A DNA stretch of 64,000 nucleotides, taken from Bacteroidales bacterium. GTDB lineage: Bacteria; Bacteroidota; Bacteroidia; Bacteroidales; Prolixibacteraceae. The position numbers and the translations under genes are program-made. The stretch covers positions 49,796-113,795 of the forward strand of contig JAAYAG010000030.1 in assembly GCA_012719495.1 (NCBI GenBank). The letters are read 5' to 3'. The notes under the pieces are model-generated. The model was not told the DNA's origin. It saw nothing but the letters and a program-made list of their open reading frames with translations, and made no database searches. Below, in pieces: positions 1-7,861 of this stretch; the first letter of the stretch is position 1; every line of letters starts with the position of its first letter.

Positions 1-219
1 AATGCATTGAGGTAACGGTTTTAATTTTCGTTTTTTTTGACAAATGCTTTTAAAGGCATATTCACATCTAATAGTCTTGGTGTGCTAACGGTAAAAAATT
101 AATTTTGCAGCAGCGTGTTAGAAGAACGTGAAATGCATTGTGTTTACAATGAGCTATTCATAATGATAGCACTTGACGTAATACATCGGAATAAACTTGG
201 AACCATAAATTAGGGTTGT

Positions 220-912
220 ATGAAAATTTTATATGAAGATAATCATATTATCGCGATTAATAAGTCGTGTTCAGAAATTGTACAAGCCGACGAAACCGGC
301 GATTTGCCGTTGTCGGAGATGGTTCGTGAGTATATTAGGGGGAAGTATCAAAAGCCTGGTAACGTGTTTGTTGGTGTTGTTCACCGTCTCGATAGGCCAA
401 CCAGTGGTGTAGTGTTGTTTGCACGTACCAGTAAGGCTTTGGCGCGATTGAATACGATGTTCAGTGAAAAAGAAACCATAAAGAAAACATATTGGGCTAT
501 TGTTGACCGAAAACCACCTGAAGAGACTGGCCAATTACATCACTGGCTTGTGCGCAACACGGAGAAAAACAGATCTTTTGCTTATGACCATGAAGTTAAA
601 GACAGTAAAGAAGCCTTGATGAACTACCGGGTTGCTTTTCATTCGGATAAGTACTTTTTGCTTGAAATTGAATTGCTTACGGGTAGGCATCATCAAATTA
701 GGGCACAGCTTGGTGCTATTGGTCTAAAAATTAGAGGTGATTTGAAATATGGTTATCCGCGATCGAACGCCGGCGGTGGAATCCATTTACATGCACGGAA
801 GATCGAATTTATTCACCCCGTGAGCAAGCAGTTTATTTCCATTACTGCACCCGTACCCGACGATACATTATGGAAATTCTTCGAATCACAAGATTCATTG
901 CCAAAGGAATAG
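220..912 (+). CDS. RluA-family RNA pseudouridine synthase
   Basis: The 230-residue protein probably isomerises a uridine to pseudouridine in rRNA or tRNA. The family signature HRLDRPTSG lies at residues 55-63, with the catalytic aspartate at Asp58, and a second conserved block, LLTGRHHQIRAQL, lies near 152-164. There is no N-terminal S4 RNA-binding domain, so this is the short form of the family. It starts at an ATG shortly after the window's left edge and stands alone on the plus strand. The exact target site (RluA, RluC, RluD or TruC type) cannot be read from the sequence. Family assignment is secure; the substrate is not. Confidence 0.93.
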   Translation: MKILYEDNHIIAINKSCSEIVQADETGDLPLSEMVREYIRGKYQKPGNVFVGVVHRLDRPTSGVVLFARTSKALARLNTMFSEKETIKKTYWAIVDRKPPEETGQLHHWLVRNTEKNRSFAYDHEVKDSKEALMNYRVAFHSDKYFLLEIELLTGRHHQIRAQLGAIGLKIRGDLKYGYPRSNAGGGIHLHARKIEFIHPVSKQFISITAPVPDDTLWKFFESQDSLPKE

Positions 913-1154
913 AATTGTTATAAACTTGAAAGTTAAATTTTTAGTATTGCATTGCCAACCGTAGCGCAACCTTTTTGCTTTTTTTTTACTCTTAAATATT
1001 TGGCGTGTATTGCGAAATTGAACAGCATGCATTTTGAATAACGATTATGCATAAACGTTAAACCAGAGTATACGTTCCGTACTAATACAATTATCTAATT
1101 GAATTGACTTTAATTGCAATGAAATATAATATATTAACGCTAAGTGTAGAAAAA

Positions 1155-1754
1155 ATGAAAACCATAATGAACAGAATAATCAAAATTGGATGCTTCATTT
1201 TATTTATTTTGCTTTTTGGTGCAGGGTGTGATAACGAAAAGAGTAGATTAATTCTTTCTTCTGATATTGGAGATGTAATCAGTGTATTTGAGCTCAACTA
1301 TGGAACCTCAAAGGAAATTGTGTATAAGGGTAAGAAAATAGTGTTAGCAATTGATGATGTTCAAGACCGTGTTTCGGTAAATTGTTCTCTTGTAGATTTT
1401 GCTAATAATTCATATGATCCTTCGCCGATTAAAGTATGTACGTACTTAAGCGTTAACGATGAGAAAGCCCCGTTAAAAGTAGAATCAAAGACATGCGGAG
1501 CTATTTTGTATAAGAATGACGGAAGCGATATTCAGGACATTGAAGGAAGAATTGAAGAAATGAAGGCGGCATCAGCTAATTCATCTCATGAAGCGTATTT
1601 TACCGACACATTCATCGATCTTTTTGGGGAAGGCACTCAAATTGAAAATACTCCATACCGGATTTATTTGGCAAAAGCCTTTCCTGTGAGGTATGAACAG
1701 CCCGGTGCAACAAAAAAGGATTATAAATTTATTTTTATTTTAACATACAAGTAG
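1155..1754 (+). CDS. Hypothetical lipoprotein
   Basis: The protein has about 199 residues and no function I recognise. I chose the ATG at 1155 because it gives a basic start followed by a hydrophobic stretch and a lipobox-like FGAGC, typical of Bacteroidota lipoproteins. An in-frame TTG at 1104 and ATGs at 1119 and 1167 are alternatives. The mature part is acidic and mostly polar. The region around the lipobox resembles that of the lipoprotein at 2728-3219 (both contain LFGAGCD), which suggests a duplicated leader. Anchoring in the outer membrane or periplasm is inferred. Confidence 0.7.
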   Translation: MKTIMNRIIKIGCFILFILLFGAGCDNEKSRLILSSDIGDVISVFELNYGTSKEIVYKGKKIVLAIDDVQDRVSVNCSLVDFANNSYDPSPIKVCTYLSVNDEKAPLKVESKTCGAILYKNDGSDIQDIEGRIEEMKAASANSSHEAYFTDTFIDLFGEGTQIENTPYRIYLAKAFPVRYEQPGATKKDYKFIFILTYK

Positions 1755-1782
1755 TTAATTCTGAAAGATCGAATATTTAAGC

Positions 1783-1790
1783 TATCTTTG
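1783..1790 (+). promoter_or_regulatory. Bacteroidota -7 promoter element (TATCTTTG)
   Basis: TATCTTTG fits the Bacteroidota -7 consensus TAnnTTTG. It lies about 175 bases upstream of the 51-codon gene at 1967. The predicted leader contains a perfect 6-bp hairpin (GGCAAC/GTTGCC, 1820-1835) followed by TTTT, and a second small hairpin (GAGTT/AACTC, about 1885-1897). This layout resembles an attenuator. No convincing -33 TTTG was found. Confidence 0.4.
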
Positions 1791-1952
1791 ATCGGTGGTT
1801 TTAGATACACTTTCCTTTCGGCAACACGAGTTGCCTTTTCCCCAGCTATTTAGGATAAAAAATCTAACATTAATTTGTGATAACGAGTTTGTAACTCTTT
1901 ATTCTGTTTGTTTTTACAACTATTCAATACTTACAAATTTAAATATTTAAAA

Positions 1953-1957
1953 GGAGG
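1953..1957 (+). promoter_or_regulatory. Strong Shine-Dalgarno sequence
   Basis: AAGGAGGA (1951-1958) sits nine bases before the ATG at 1967. Almost no other gene in the window has such a site, as expected for Bacteroidota, so it both fixes this start and marks the gene as translationally unusual. Confidence 0.7.
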
Positions 1958-1966
1958 ATTATATTC

Positions 1967-2122
1967 ATGATTGAAAAGAAGCAGAACCATATTAGCAGTC
2001 CCGATATGTCGAAATTGAAAGTTGTGGTAATTGATGCAAGAACAAGGATTTACGTTCCCTTGGATGAGGACCCTGAAGTAGCACGTGCCCGGTATTGGTC
2101 ACATCGAGATGTGAAAAACTAA
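1967..2122 (+). CDS. Small 51-residue protein of unknown function
   Basis: This short gene reads from ATG at 1967 to TAA at 2120-2122. The product is charged and soluble, with no signal peptide or membrane segment. Its core VVVIDARTRIYVPLDEDPE looks like two beta strands, followed by a basic/aromatic tail ARARYWSHRD. Support for it being real comes from the near-perfect Shine-Dalgarno sequence, an upstream -7 element and a perfect 16-bp terminator hairpin starting at 2250. I do not recognise the family. It could be a small regulator or a remnant of mobile-element cargo; neither is proven. Confidence 0.6.
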   Translation: MIEKKQNHISSPDMSKLKVVVIDARTRIYVPLDEDPEVARARYWSHRDVKN

Positions 2123-2249
2123 GTAATTCTCTCTTTTGAAAAAATGATTATTGAGGTAATCCCCGCACCCAGCGTTGAAAACGGCATTTCCGGCTTTTAA
2201 AGGTGCATCGAATTTTTCAGTAATCGACAATTGTTTAAGTACTTGTAGT

Positions 2250-2297
2250 AAAACAAAGAAGGCTGACGATTTATTTCCGGCAGCCTTCTTTGTTTTA
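2250..2297. terminator. Perfect 16-bp hairpin terminator, probably bidirectional
   Basis: AAAACAAAGAAGGCTG pairs exactly with CAGCCTTCTTTGTTTT around a 15-base loop, and it ends in a T-run on either strand. It can stop transcription from the 51-codon gene on the plus strand. On the minus strand it lies directly after the truncated glyA 3' end, where the terminator of a full glyA gene would be expected. Confidence 0.8.
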
Positions 2298-2307
2298 AAT
2301 ATAATAT

Positions 2308-2478
2308 CTACCACGCAAACAGCGGGAAATCTTTCATTATCGAACTTACCTTAGCCCGTACCGAGATGATTGTGTTTTCGTTTTCGAAATCAGAGGTTAC
2401 GATTTCGATCAATTCAACAATCAGACACGTTGATTCTTCTTTGGCATCACGCGTGATTTTTTCAATATATAACTGCAT
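2308..2478 (-). pseudogene. Truncated duplicate of the glyA 3' end
   Basis: The minus strand reads as an open 56-residue frame from an ATG at 2478. Its last 48 residues match the C-terminus of the intact GlyA at 3904-5184 in about 33 positions, ending identically in [11 protein letters not shown]. The last 36 bases before the stop are identical to those of glyA, while identity upstream falls to roughly two thirds. A serine hydroxymethyltransferase tail alone cannot carry the PLP site, so this is a gene fragment and not a working enzyme. It lies in the same orientation as glyA and 1.6 kb downstream of it. Confidence 0.85.
2309..2344 (-). repeat. 36-bp perfect direct repeat, copy 1
   Basis: This segment is identical to 3905-3940, the extreme 3' end of glyA. 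The two copies bracket two lipoprotein genes. The sharp fall in identity beyond the repeat resembles an attachment-site core. Confidence 0.85.
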
Positions 2479-2493
2479 TTAATAATTTCACCT

Positions 2494-2670
2494 TCAATTT
2501 GGTTGACATCCAAAATTGTTATGGTTAATTCCGAAGTTGAACGCAACCTTTTGGTATCTCCAGTTATCTACTACGAGAGTCACTTGCAAAATTTTTGGCA
2601 CGAAAGAAAAGCCGTGTTCTAATTTTAAAATCTGCTTGAGAAGGTATTCCAGTACTGATTGTGTTATTGT
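2494..2670 (-). pseudogene. Possible remnant of a DUF1016/PD-(D/E)XK nuclease gene
   Basis: An open minus-strand frame contains ILKLEHGFSFVPK followed about 15 residues later by VAFNF. This resembles the DUF1016 (YhcG) pattern LLELGxGFAFVxRQ...IDLLFY seen in PD-(D/E)XK nuclease proteins of defence or mobile regions. The frame ends just before the truncated glyA fragment and lacks the rest of the domain. The resemblance is short and was judged by eye, so a chance match remains possible. Confidence 0.25.
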
Positions 2671-2727
2671 GAAGACCTTTAGAAAAGTAAAGTGATTATT
2701 ATGTGTAACCAATTAAAAACTAAAAAG

Positions 2728-3219
2728 ATGAAACTCCCAAAAGTGAAATTTATTGCCGTTTACCTGCTTCTGTTGCCACTTTGTATAATTTTGTTTGGGG
2801 CAGGGTGTGACGATGATAAAGATGAATATTCCAATATTGTGGAAGGTTATGTTGTCGGTTCTTTCGTTGGCGATGAAGTTAATGCCGAAGGAGAGGCTGC
2901 AGGTAATAAGACACCAAGAGGCTATTGCATATTGCTTGAGGAAAGTAAGAATAAAACCATGGACTTTTATTCGTTTAATTTTCCGGATACACTTTTTTCT
3001 TTTCCTGATGGGGTTATTTCCTCATATAATACGTATAGTTGTGGCCCGGCCTTCTTTCCTGATAGTTTAAAATGCGCTTATAAAATTAAATTCAAATACC
3101 AAATTGTAGATGAACCAGATAAGGTTCAGTTTATAACCGGTGCTTGCCTTGCTATTGGAATACCTTTCCCATGGGAAAATTATGATCAGGTCATTGTGAA
3201 TGGAACAACAAAAGATTAA
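2728..3219 (+). CDS. Hypothetical lipoprotein
   Basis: The protein has about 163 residues with a lipoprotein signal: a basic start, a long hydrophobic run, and FGAGC followed by an acidic DDDKDEY stretch, consistent with Bacteroidota surface-exported lipoproteins. The ATG at 2728 is preferred over an in-frame ATG at 2692 because it places the hydrophobic core normally. The mature part has no domain I recognise. It lies 34 bases upstream of another lipoprotein gene, so the two are probably co-transcribed. Both lie between the two copies of the 36-bp glyA repeat. Confidence 0.7.
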   Translation: MKLPKVKFIAVYLLLLPLCIILFGAGCDDDKDEYSNIVEGYVVGSFVGDEVNAEGEAAGNKTPRGYCILLEESKNKTMDFYSFNFPDTLFSFPDGVISSYNTYSCGPAFFPDSLKCAYKIKFKYQIVDEPDKVQFITGACLAIGIPFPWENYDQVIVNGTTKD

Positions 3220-3253
3220 CCTTCTTATATTTAACCAATCAAACTTAGAAAGC

Positions 3254-3817
3254 ATGAAAAGAATTTTTTTAGTAACTATTGTCATTTCAATCCTGCTGTG
3301 TGTTACAGCATGCGAAAAAGATTACCCCGAAGAGGTAACTTATAGCGGCAGGGGTATCCTCGGGTTTAAACTTGACGGTAAGAATTGGGTAACCTACGTT
3401 ACAGGCTTTACCCCCAATTGTATTAAATACGATAGCACAATTAATTTATTGCAATTTAATTTATTGGCGAAACAAGAGAAAGTAAAGGATTATCCAAGTG
3501 GCTCGATTGATTTACTGTTGTTAATTGACAAAAAAGACTTTCGTTCCAATATGAAATTCCCCTTAACTGGGATTGGCGATAAATATTGGGACATAAGTTT
3601 TCCAAACAATCTTGACAAATCGCTCGCTTATATTGAATTTCAATTTGATAAAGAAAAATCAAGAGAAACATCTTATTCGGAAGTGATTTCCGGCGAGATA
3701 CAATTCCTGCGACTCGATTCAATTGCTGTTGGGACTTTTAACGCCAGACTATCAAATGGCATCGATACAATTACCATTACAGAAGGGAAATTTGATTATA
3801 AACTAATCGCTAATTAA
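3254..3817 (+). CDS. Hypothetical lipoprotein (DUF6252-like)
   Basis: The product has about 187 residues with the signal MKRIFLVTIVISILLCVTAC and lipidation predicted at Cys20. The mature protein starts with a beta-rich segment (GFKLDGKNWV) and ends with ITEGKFDYKL. This resembles Bacteroidota DUF6252-type lipoproteins, which begin with a 'vdGk.W' strand and end in 'i.eG.Fd'; that resemblance is an eye judgement. The upstream gene ends 34 bases earlier and a hairpin terminator follows at 3850. The function is unknown. Confidence 0.65.
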   Translation: MKRIFLVTIVISILLCVTACEKDYPEEVTYSGRGILGFKLDGKNWVTYVTGFTPNCIKYDSTINLLQFNLLAKQEKVKDYPSGSIDLLLLIDKKDFRSNMKFPLTGIGDKYWDISFPNNLDKSLAYIEFQFDKEKSRETSYSEVISGEIQFLRLDSIAVGTFNARLSNGIDTITITEGKFDYKLIAN

Positions 3818-3849
3818 AACATCCTCAATTGGAACTGATCGGCAAGAAA

Positions 3850-3882
3850 TAAAAAAGGATCAACCTTTCGGTCAATCCTTTT
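3850..3882. terminator. Hairpin terminator between converging lipoprotein and glyA genes
   Basis: AAAAGGAT pairs with ATCCTTTT, and an inner ACC/GGT pair closes the loop. A/T runs on both sides allow use in either direction. Confidence 0.65.
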
Positions 3883-3903
3883 CTGAATATCGTTTTTTGA
3901 TCA

Positions 3904-5184
3904 TTACCACGCAAACAGCGGGAAATCTTTCATTATCGAATTTACTTTGGCCCTAACGGCATCGATGGTGTTCTGGTTTTCGAAATCGGAGATTACCGTA
4001 TCGATCATTTCCACAATTACCGGCATCAAATCTTCTTTCACACCACGGGTGGTAATGGCTGGTGTTCCCAGACGTAAACCCGATGTCTGGAATGGCGAGC
4101 GGCTGTCGAACGGTACCATGTTTTTGTTTACGGTAAGGTCGGCGGCAACTAAGGCATTTTCGACCTGTTTCCCGGTTACGTTGGGGAATTTGGTGCGAAG
4201 ATCGATCAACATCGAGTGGTTGTCGGTTCCGCCAGAAATTACTTTGTAACCGGCATCGATCATGGCTTTGGCCATGGCAGCTGCATTTTTCTGCACCTGT
4301 TGTTGGTAAACTTTGAACGATGGGTCTAACGCTTCACCGAATGCTACGGCTTTGGCCGCAATGACGTGTTCCAGCGGTCCGCCTTGTTGTCCGGGGAATA
4401 CCGATGAGTCGATGAGCGAAGACATCATTTTGATTTCGCCTTTTTTGGTGGCTAATCCCCATGGGTTTTCAAAATCTTTACCCAGTAAGATGATGCCACC
4501 ACGGGGACCGCGAAGGGTTTTATGAGTTGTAGAGGTTACAATGTGCGCATGTTTAACCGGGTTTTCGAGCAATCCTGCAGCCACCAAACCAGCTGGGTGA
4601 GCCATGTCAATCATCAATAAAGCGCCAACTTTGTCGGCAATGGCACGCATGCGGGCATAATCCCAGTCGCGCGAGTAAGCCGAAGCGCCACCAATAATGA
4701 GTTTTGGTTTTTCGGCCATGGCCAGTTGTTCCATTTCGTCGTAGTCGACACGGCCATCTTCTTCTTTTACCTTGTAAGCAATGGGGTGGTAAAGCAACCC
4801 TGATGAGTTAACCGGTGATCCGTGCGAGAGGTGTCCACCGTGCGAAAGGTCGAGGCCTAAGAATTTGTCGCCTGGTTTCAAAATAACACTCAGAACAGCG
4901 GCATTGGCCTGTGCACCCGAGTGGGGCTGAACGTTAGCATACTCGGCCCCAAAAAGTTCTTTTAACCTGTCGATGGCCAACTGTTCGGTAATGTCAACAT
5001 ATTTGCAACCCCCATAGTAGCGGTGCCCAGGATATCCTTCGGCGTATTTATTGGTCATAACCGAGCCCATGGCTTCCATAACCTGTTCGCTCACAAAGTT
5101 CTCTGAGGCAATGAGCTCGATGCCGCTTAGCTGGCGCTGACGCTCTTTTGCAATGATGTCGAATACAAATGTGTCCCGTTTCAT
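3904..5184 (-). CDS. glyA: Serine hydroxymethyltransferase
   Basis: This cytosolic PLP enzyme interconverts serine and glycine while charging tetrahydrofolate with a one-carbon unit. The 426-residue length is normal. The PLP lysine is Lys222 in [13 protein letters not shown], and the cofactor-binding Asp193 and His196 lie in MIDMAHPAG. Other family blocks are [14 protein letters not shown] and HSGAQAN. A -7 element (TATCTTTG) lies about 40 bases upstream. The final 36 bases are duplicated at 2309-2344, and recombination there may have rebuilt the gene's 3' end, although the reading frame here is intact. Confidence 0.97.
   Translation of the reverse strand: MKRDTFVFDIIAKERQRQLSGIELIASENFVSEQVMEAMGSVMTNKYAEGYPGHRYYGGCKYVDITEQLAIDRLKELFGAEYANVQPHSGAQANAAVLSVILKPGDKFLGLDLSHGGHLSHGSPVNSSGLLYHPIAYKVKEEDGRVDYDEMEQLAMAEKPKLIIGGASAYSRDWDYARMRAIADKVGALLMIDMAHPAGLVAAGLLENPVKHAHIVTSTTHKTLRGPRGGIILLGKDFENPWGLATKKGEIKMMSSLIDSSVFPGQQGGPLEHVIAAKAVAFGEALDPSFKVYQQQVQKNAAAMAKAMIDAGYKVISGGTDNHSMLIDLRTKFPNVTGKQVENALVAADLTVNKNMVPFDSRSPFQTSGLRLGTPAITTRGVKEDLMPVIVEMIDTVISDFENQNTIDAVRAKVNSIMKDFPLFAW
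3905..3940 (-). repeat. 36-bp perfect direct repeat, copy 2 (3' end of glyA)
   Basis: This is identical to 2309-2344 and includes the last codons of the intact glyA. See the truncated glyA duplicate. Confidence 0.85.
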
Positions 5185-5221
5185 TCTTTATCGTATTTTT
5201 TTTGGATATCTCTTGAATGCC

Positions 5222-5229
5222 CAAAGATA
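5222..5229 (-). promoter_or_regulatory. glyA -7 promoter element
   Basis: On the minus strand this reads TATCTTTG, a match to TAnnTTTG about 40 bases before the glyA start. Confidence 0.5.
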
Positions 5230-5380
5230 ACCATTTAACCCAAAACTGACATGATTGGGGCTGTTTGCTTGCTATGATTTTAAAGAAATTAACGGTAACA
5301 TAAATCTCTTTGGATAACAAAAAAATATTATTTTGGATGTTGAAAATTGATTGCCAAAAAACAACATTAAAACGACCGTT

Positions 5381-6802
5381 ATGAATGCCATGAAACCACT
5401 TCGACCGACCTTGTTTTTCTTGGTTGTTTTGTTTGTTTCTTTAAATGCTCGTGCAGGTATTTTTGATTTCACCCGAAAACTAGATTCTATTCAGTTGATT
5501 TATAATGATGATGAGCTCCGGCTTCCGGGCGAAAGTTTCAACATTGGGGTAGTGGCTTACTTCAAAAACGGTAAGGTGCGAAAAACCTGGAACCTTGAGA
5601 GTGGGCTAATGCCTTGGTTTCATTTTAATGTTGAAGTAAAAGGGGGGATTCATTCGTTAGGGCGGATAAAAGTAAACAATGCGTTGCAGCCTTCGGCTGG
5701 GAAATATGTAGAGGTAAGCGTGTGGCCGAACAAGGCTAAACATCTGACCAGTAATTTGCTGCTGCCCCTGAACTATGAAAAGGAAATTGAAATTCAGCCT
5801 ACATCCGATGTGATTAAGGCTCCGGGCTTTGGTTTTTCATTCAAGGTGGTTTCTATGTTTGATAACGGGGTGGTTCGTGAGTATGAATATGCTAAAGGGA
5901 ACGACCTGTCGAAACATTTCATTCTGGCCGTTAATGGAGGAGTTCTGTGGCGAGATAAGTTTCTGGTTGAGAAAGATATAGCTAAAATATACGATCATTC
6001 ATCCGAATTGTTGGCCATTTCGAAACGAAACCCTGAATGCCGTGATTCGCTTACAGTACAGCTCGACTATATAGCTGACTATAAGTTGTACTTAACCGGG
6101 GGCAGTGGCTCCGATGGGGCAAATGGTTCTGGCGGTTCTGGTGGAACTACTGGCAGCAACGGTGGCGATGGTGGTGGCGGGCAAGATGGTTCTGATGGCT
6201 CTGACGGTCCCGAAATTGGGGTGTGGGCTGATATGTATTTTGATGAAGTACTTGGTACTGAGTTGATGTATGTGTATGCACAGAATTTTTGGACCGGGCA
6301 GGAATACCGTTATCTCATTAATCCCCAAGGAGGTAAACTTGAGGTAACTTCGCGAGGCGGACGAGGTGGCGATGGCGGAAATGGCGGTGACGGGGGAAGT
6401 GGCGGAAAGGGTCAAGATGGAGGTTATTATACGCGTGAGGAAAGTGTCAACGATAGTACAACCACTATGGTAACATACCGCGAACGAGGTGGTGATGGTG
6501 GAGATGGAGGTATAGGTGGCGATGGCGGACGTGGAGGTAGTGGAGGCCGTGGCGGAAATATCTATCTTTATTTTACCGACGATGCTTTAGATTATCAGGA
6601 CTTAATAAAAGCAACGTCGATTGGGGGGAGTAGCGGAAGTGGCGGCCGCAGTGGCTCTGGCGGAAGTTCAGGAAACGGTGGAGATGGAAGCCCATCGGGC
6701 AGTGTTGGCTCGTCGGGCAGGGGGGGGAGCTCTGGGTCAAGCGGGTGGAGCGGTTCGCGTGGTGAAATTGTGATCGATTATACAGACGAATTTGTAGAAT
6801 AA
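5381..6802 (+). CDS. Secreted glycine-repeat protein of unknown function
   Basis: The protein has about 473 residues. It begins with a signal peptide (MKPLRPTLFFLVVLF, probably cleaved after ARA), so it is exported. ATGs at 5381 and 5390 are both possible starts. The N-terminal 200 residues contain two tandem copies of one domain: each has PGxxFxxxVVxxFxNGxVR and, about 20 residues on, VxGG. The rest consists of four glycine-rich blocks of GGxGGxGG triplets separated by short beta-rich segments. Such spacing is compatible with packed polyproline-II helices, as in the Obg N-terminal fold, but that is inference. No sorting domain is visible and the function is unknown. Confidence 0.75.
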   Translation: MNAMKPLRPTLFFLVVLFVSLNARAGIFDFTRKLDSIQLIYNDDELRLPGESFNIGVVAYFKNGKVRKTWNLESGLMPWFHFNVEVKGGIHSLGRIKVNNALQPSAGKYVEVSVWPNKAKHLTSNLLLPLNYEKEIEIQPTSDVIKAPGFGFSFKVVSMFDNGVVREYEYAKGNDLSKHFILAVNGGVLWRDKFLVEKDIAKIYDHSSELLAISKRNPECRDSLTVQLDYIADYKLYLTGGSGSDGANGSGGSGGTTGSNGGDGGGGQDGSDGSDGPEIGVWADMYFDEVLGTELMYVYAQNFWTGQEYRYLINPQGGKLEVTSRGGRGGDGGNGGDGGSGGKGQDGGYYTREESVNDSTTTMVTYRERGGDGGDGGIGGDGGRGGSGGRGGNIYLYFTDDALDYQDLIKATSIGGSSGSGGRSGSGGSSGNGGDGSPSGSVGSSGRGGSSGSSGWSGSRGEIVIDYTDEFVE

Positions 6803-6805
6803 CCT

Positions 6806-7723
6806 CTATTTTTTGGGGACCTGTTTTTGATGGGCATCGCAATATCCATTTTTATTCGGGGTTAAGGTTCGGCAACGTTTTCCCGTCGATTTTGCTATTC
6901 CCTTGCATTGACTTTTTTGTGTGTTTCCCTGCTTTGGGTTTGTTGTTTTTTGGTAGCTTGGCTGATCAAACTTAAAATTCCAGTCTTCTACAATGCTTTT
7001 TCTCTCCAATTGATTTTCAATATCGTTTGGCATTCCTGCAAAAAAATCAATTCCGGTAAGGTTTTCAATACTGTCGACCGAAACAGCGCACCGTTTGATG
7101 TTTTGAGATATCTCGCTGTTTTTCATCAAGAAAGCGATCATCTTCTTTTTTCCGGTTGGGTCGAAAATTACCTTGTAGAAATATCCGGGTACCGTAACTT
7201 TGTTCGAGCCAATGTGCCCTTTGTTGTTCCTGAAAACCGGTCCGGTAACTACATATAATGAGTCTTCCGTTTTTGTCCATTGGCGTACCAGCTGTTCCAG
7301 GGTATTCCATGCGTTACGGTTGAAGTCGGGTACTTGTGGCGAGATGTTGCTCATGAAAAACGTTTCAGATACTGCGTTTTTATTTATTTGCATATCGGCT
7401 GGCGGGCACAAATGGCCCCGGTCGATACCCGATCCGCGGTAGTCGTAAGTAGTGGCCGAACGGGTGCTTACTTTGGGGTCGCTCCTGAAGTCATCGGTAC
7501 GTTCGTATTTCCGTTCTACGTGTATTGGTGTTAGCAGGTAATATACCCAGATGGCCTGTTCGTGCATTTCGGAATATGCCAGTGTATAGTGCGTATGTTC
7601 AATGATTTCACCTACTGATTTTGGTCTCAATGCTTTAATTCCTGTAGTGTTGTTTTGCCCGGAAGCCATTGTGGTTATTACAGTGATCACCAAAAAGATT
7701 GTAAAAAAAAGCGTATTTTTCAT
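6806..7723 (-). CDS. Secreted DNA/RNA non-specific endonuclease (NUC family)
   Basis: The protein has about 305 residues with a signal peptide ending near ASG, and probably cleaves DNA and RNA outside the cytoplasm with a divalent metal. The DRGH motif is at 101-104 (catalytic His104). Asn126, Asn135 and Glu143 keep the spacing of the Serratia nuclease residues Asn110, Asn119 and Glu127, so the active site looks complete. After a low-complexity linker the C-terminus carries a C-x10-C-x10-C-x2-H motif (about residues 272-297), likely a small zinc-binding knuckle. The gene converges with the glycine-repeat gene, with three bases between the stops. Confidence 0.93.
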   Translation of the reverse strand: MKNTLFFTIFLVITVITTMASGQNNTTGIKALRPKSVGEIIEHTHYTLAYSEMHEQAIWVYYLLTPIHVERKYERTDDFRSDPKVSTRSATTYDYRGSGIDRGHLCPPADMQINKNAVSETFFMSNISPQVPDFNRNAWNTLEQLVRQWTKTEDSLYVVTGPVFRNNKGHIGSNKVTVPGYFYKVIFDPTGKKKMIAFLMKNSEISQNIKRCAVSVDSIENLTGIDFFAGMPNDIENQLERKSIVEDWNFKFDQPSYQKTTNPKQGNTQKSQCKGIAKSTGKRCRTLTPNKNGYCDAHQKQVPKK

Positions 7724-7861
7724 GTCTTAAACATTTCTACCCGAAATAAACGAATAATTTCGTTCACGAAAAACAAGTGATTTTTCTGAGCGGTACTTAT
7801 TGAATTTATAAACACTGCTTTTATTGGTTCACTTTGTAATCTTATAATTTTTTTACTGTCA

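Noticed and set aside
1..219. Partial gene at the left edge
   Set aside because: No open frame with recognisable protein continues across the first 200 bases; only AT-rich intergenic sequence is visible.
2099..2314. Minus-strand open frame across the 16-bp terminator
   Set aside because: It overlaps a perfect terminator hairpin and the 51-codon gene and has no recognisable product.
6092..6415. Long open frame opposite the glycine-rich coding region
   Set aside because: It is created by the GGN codon repeats on the other strand; its product is low-complexity and no start or promoter supports it.
6350..6780. Regularly spaced repeats that could suggest a CRISPR array
   Set aside because: The repeats are glycine codons within a coding frame, with no constant repeat or variable spacer pattern.
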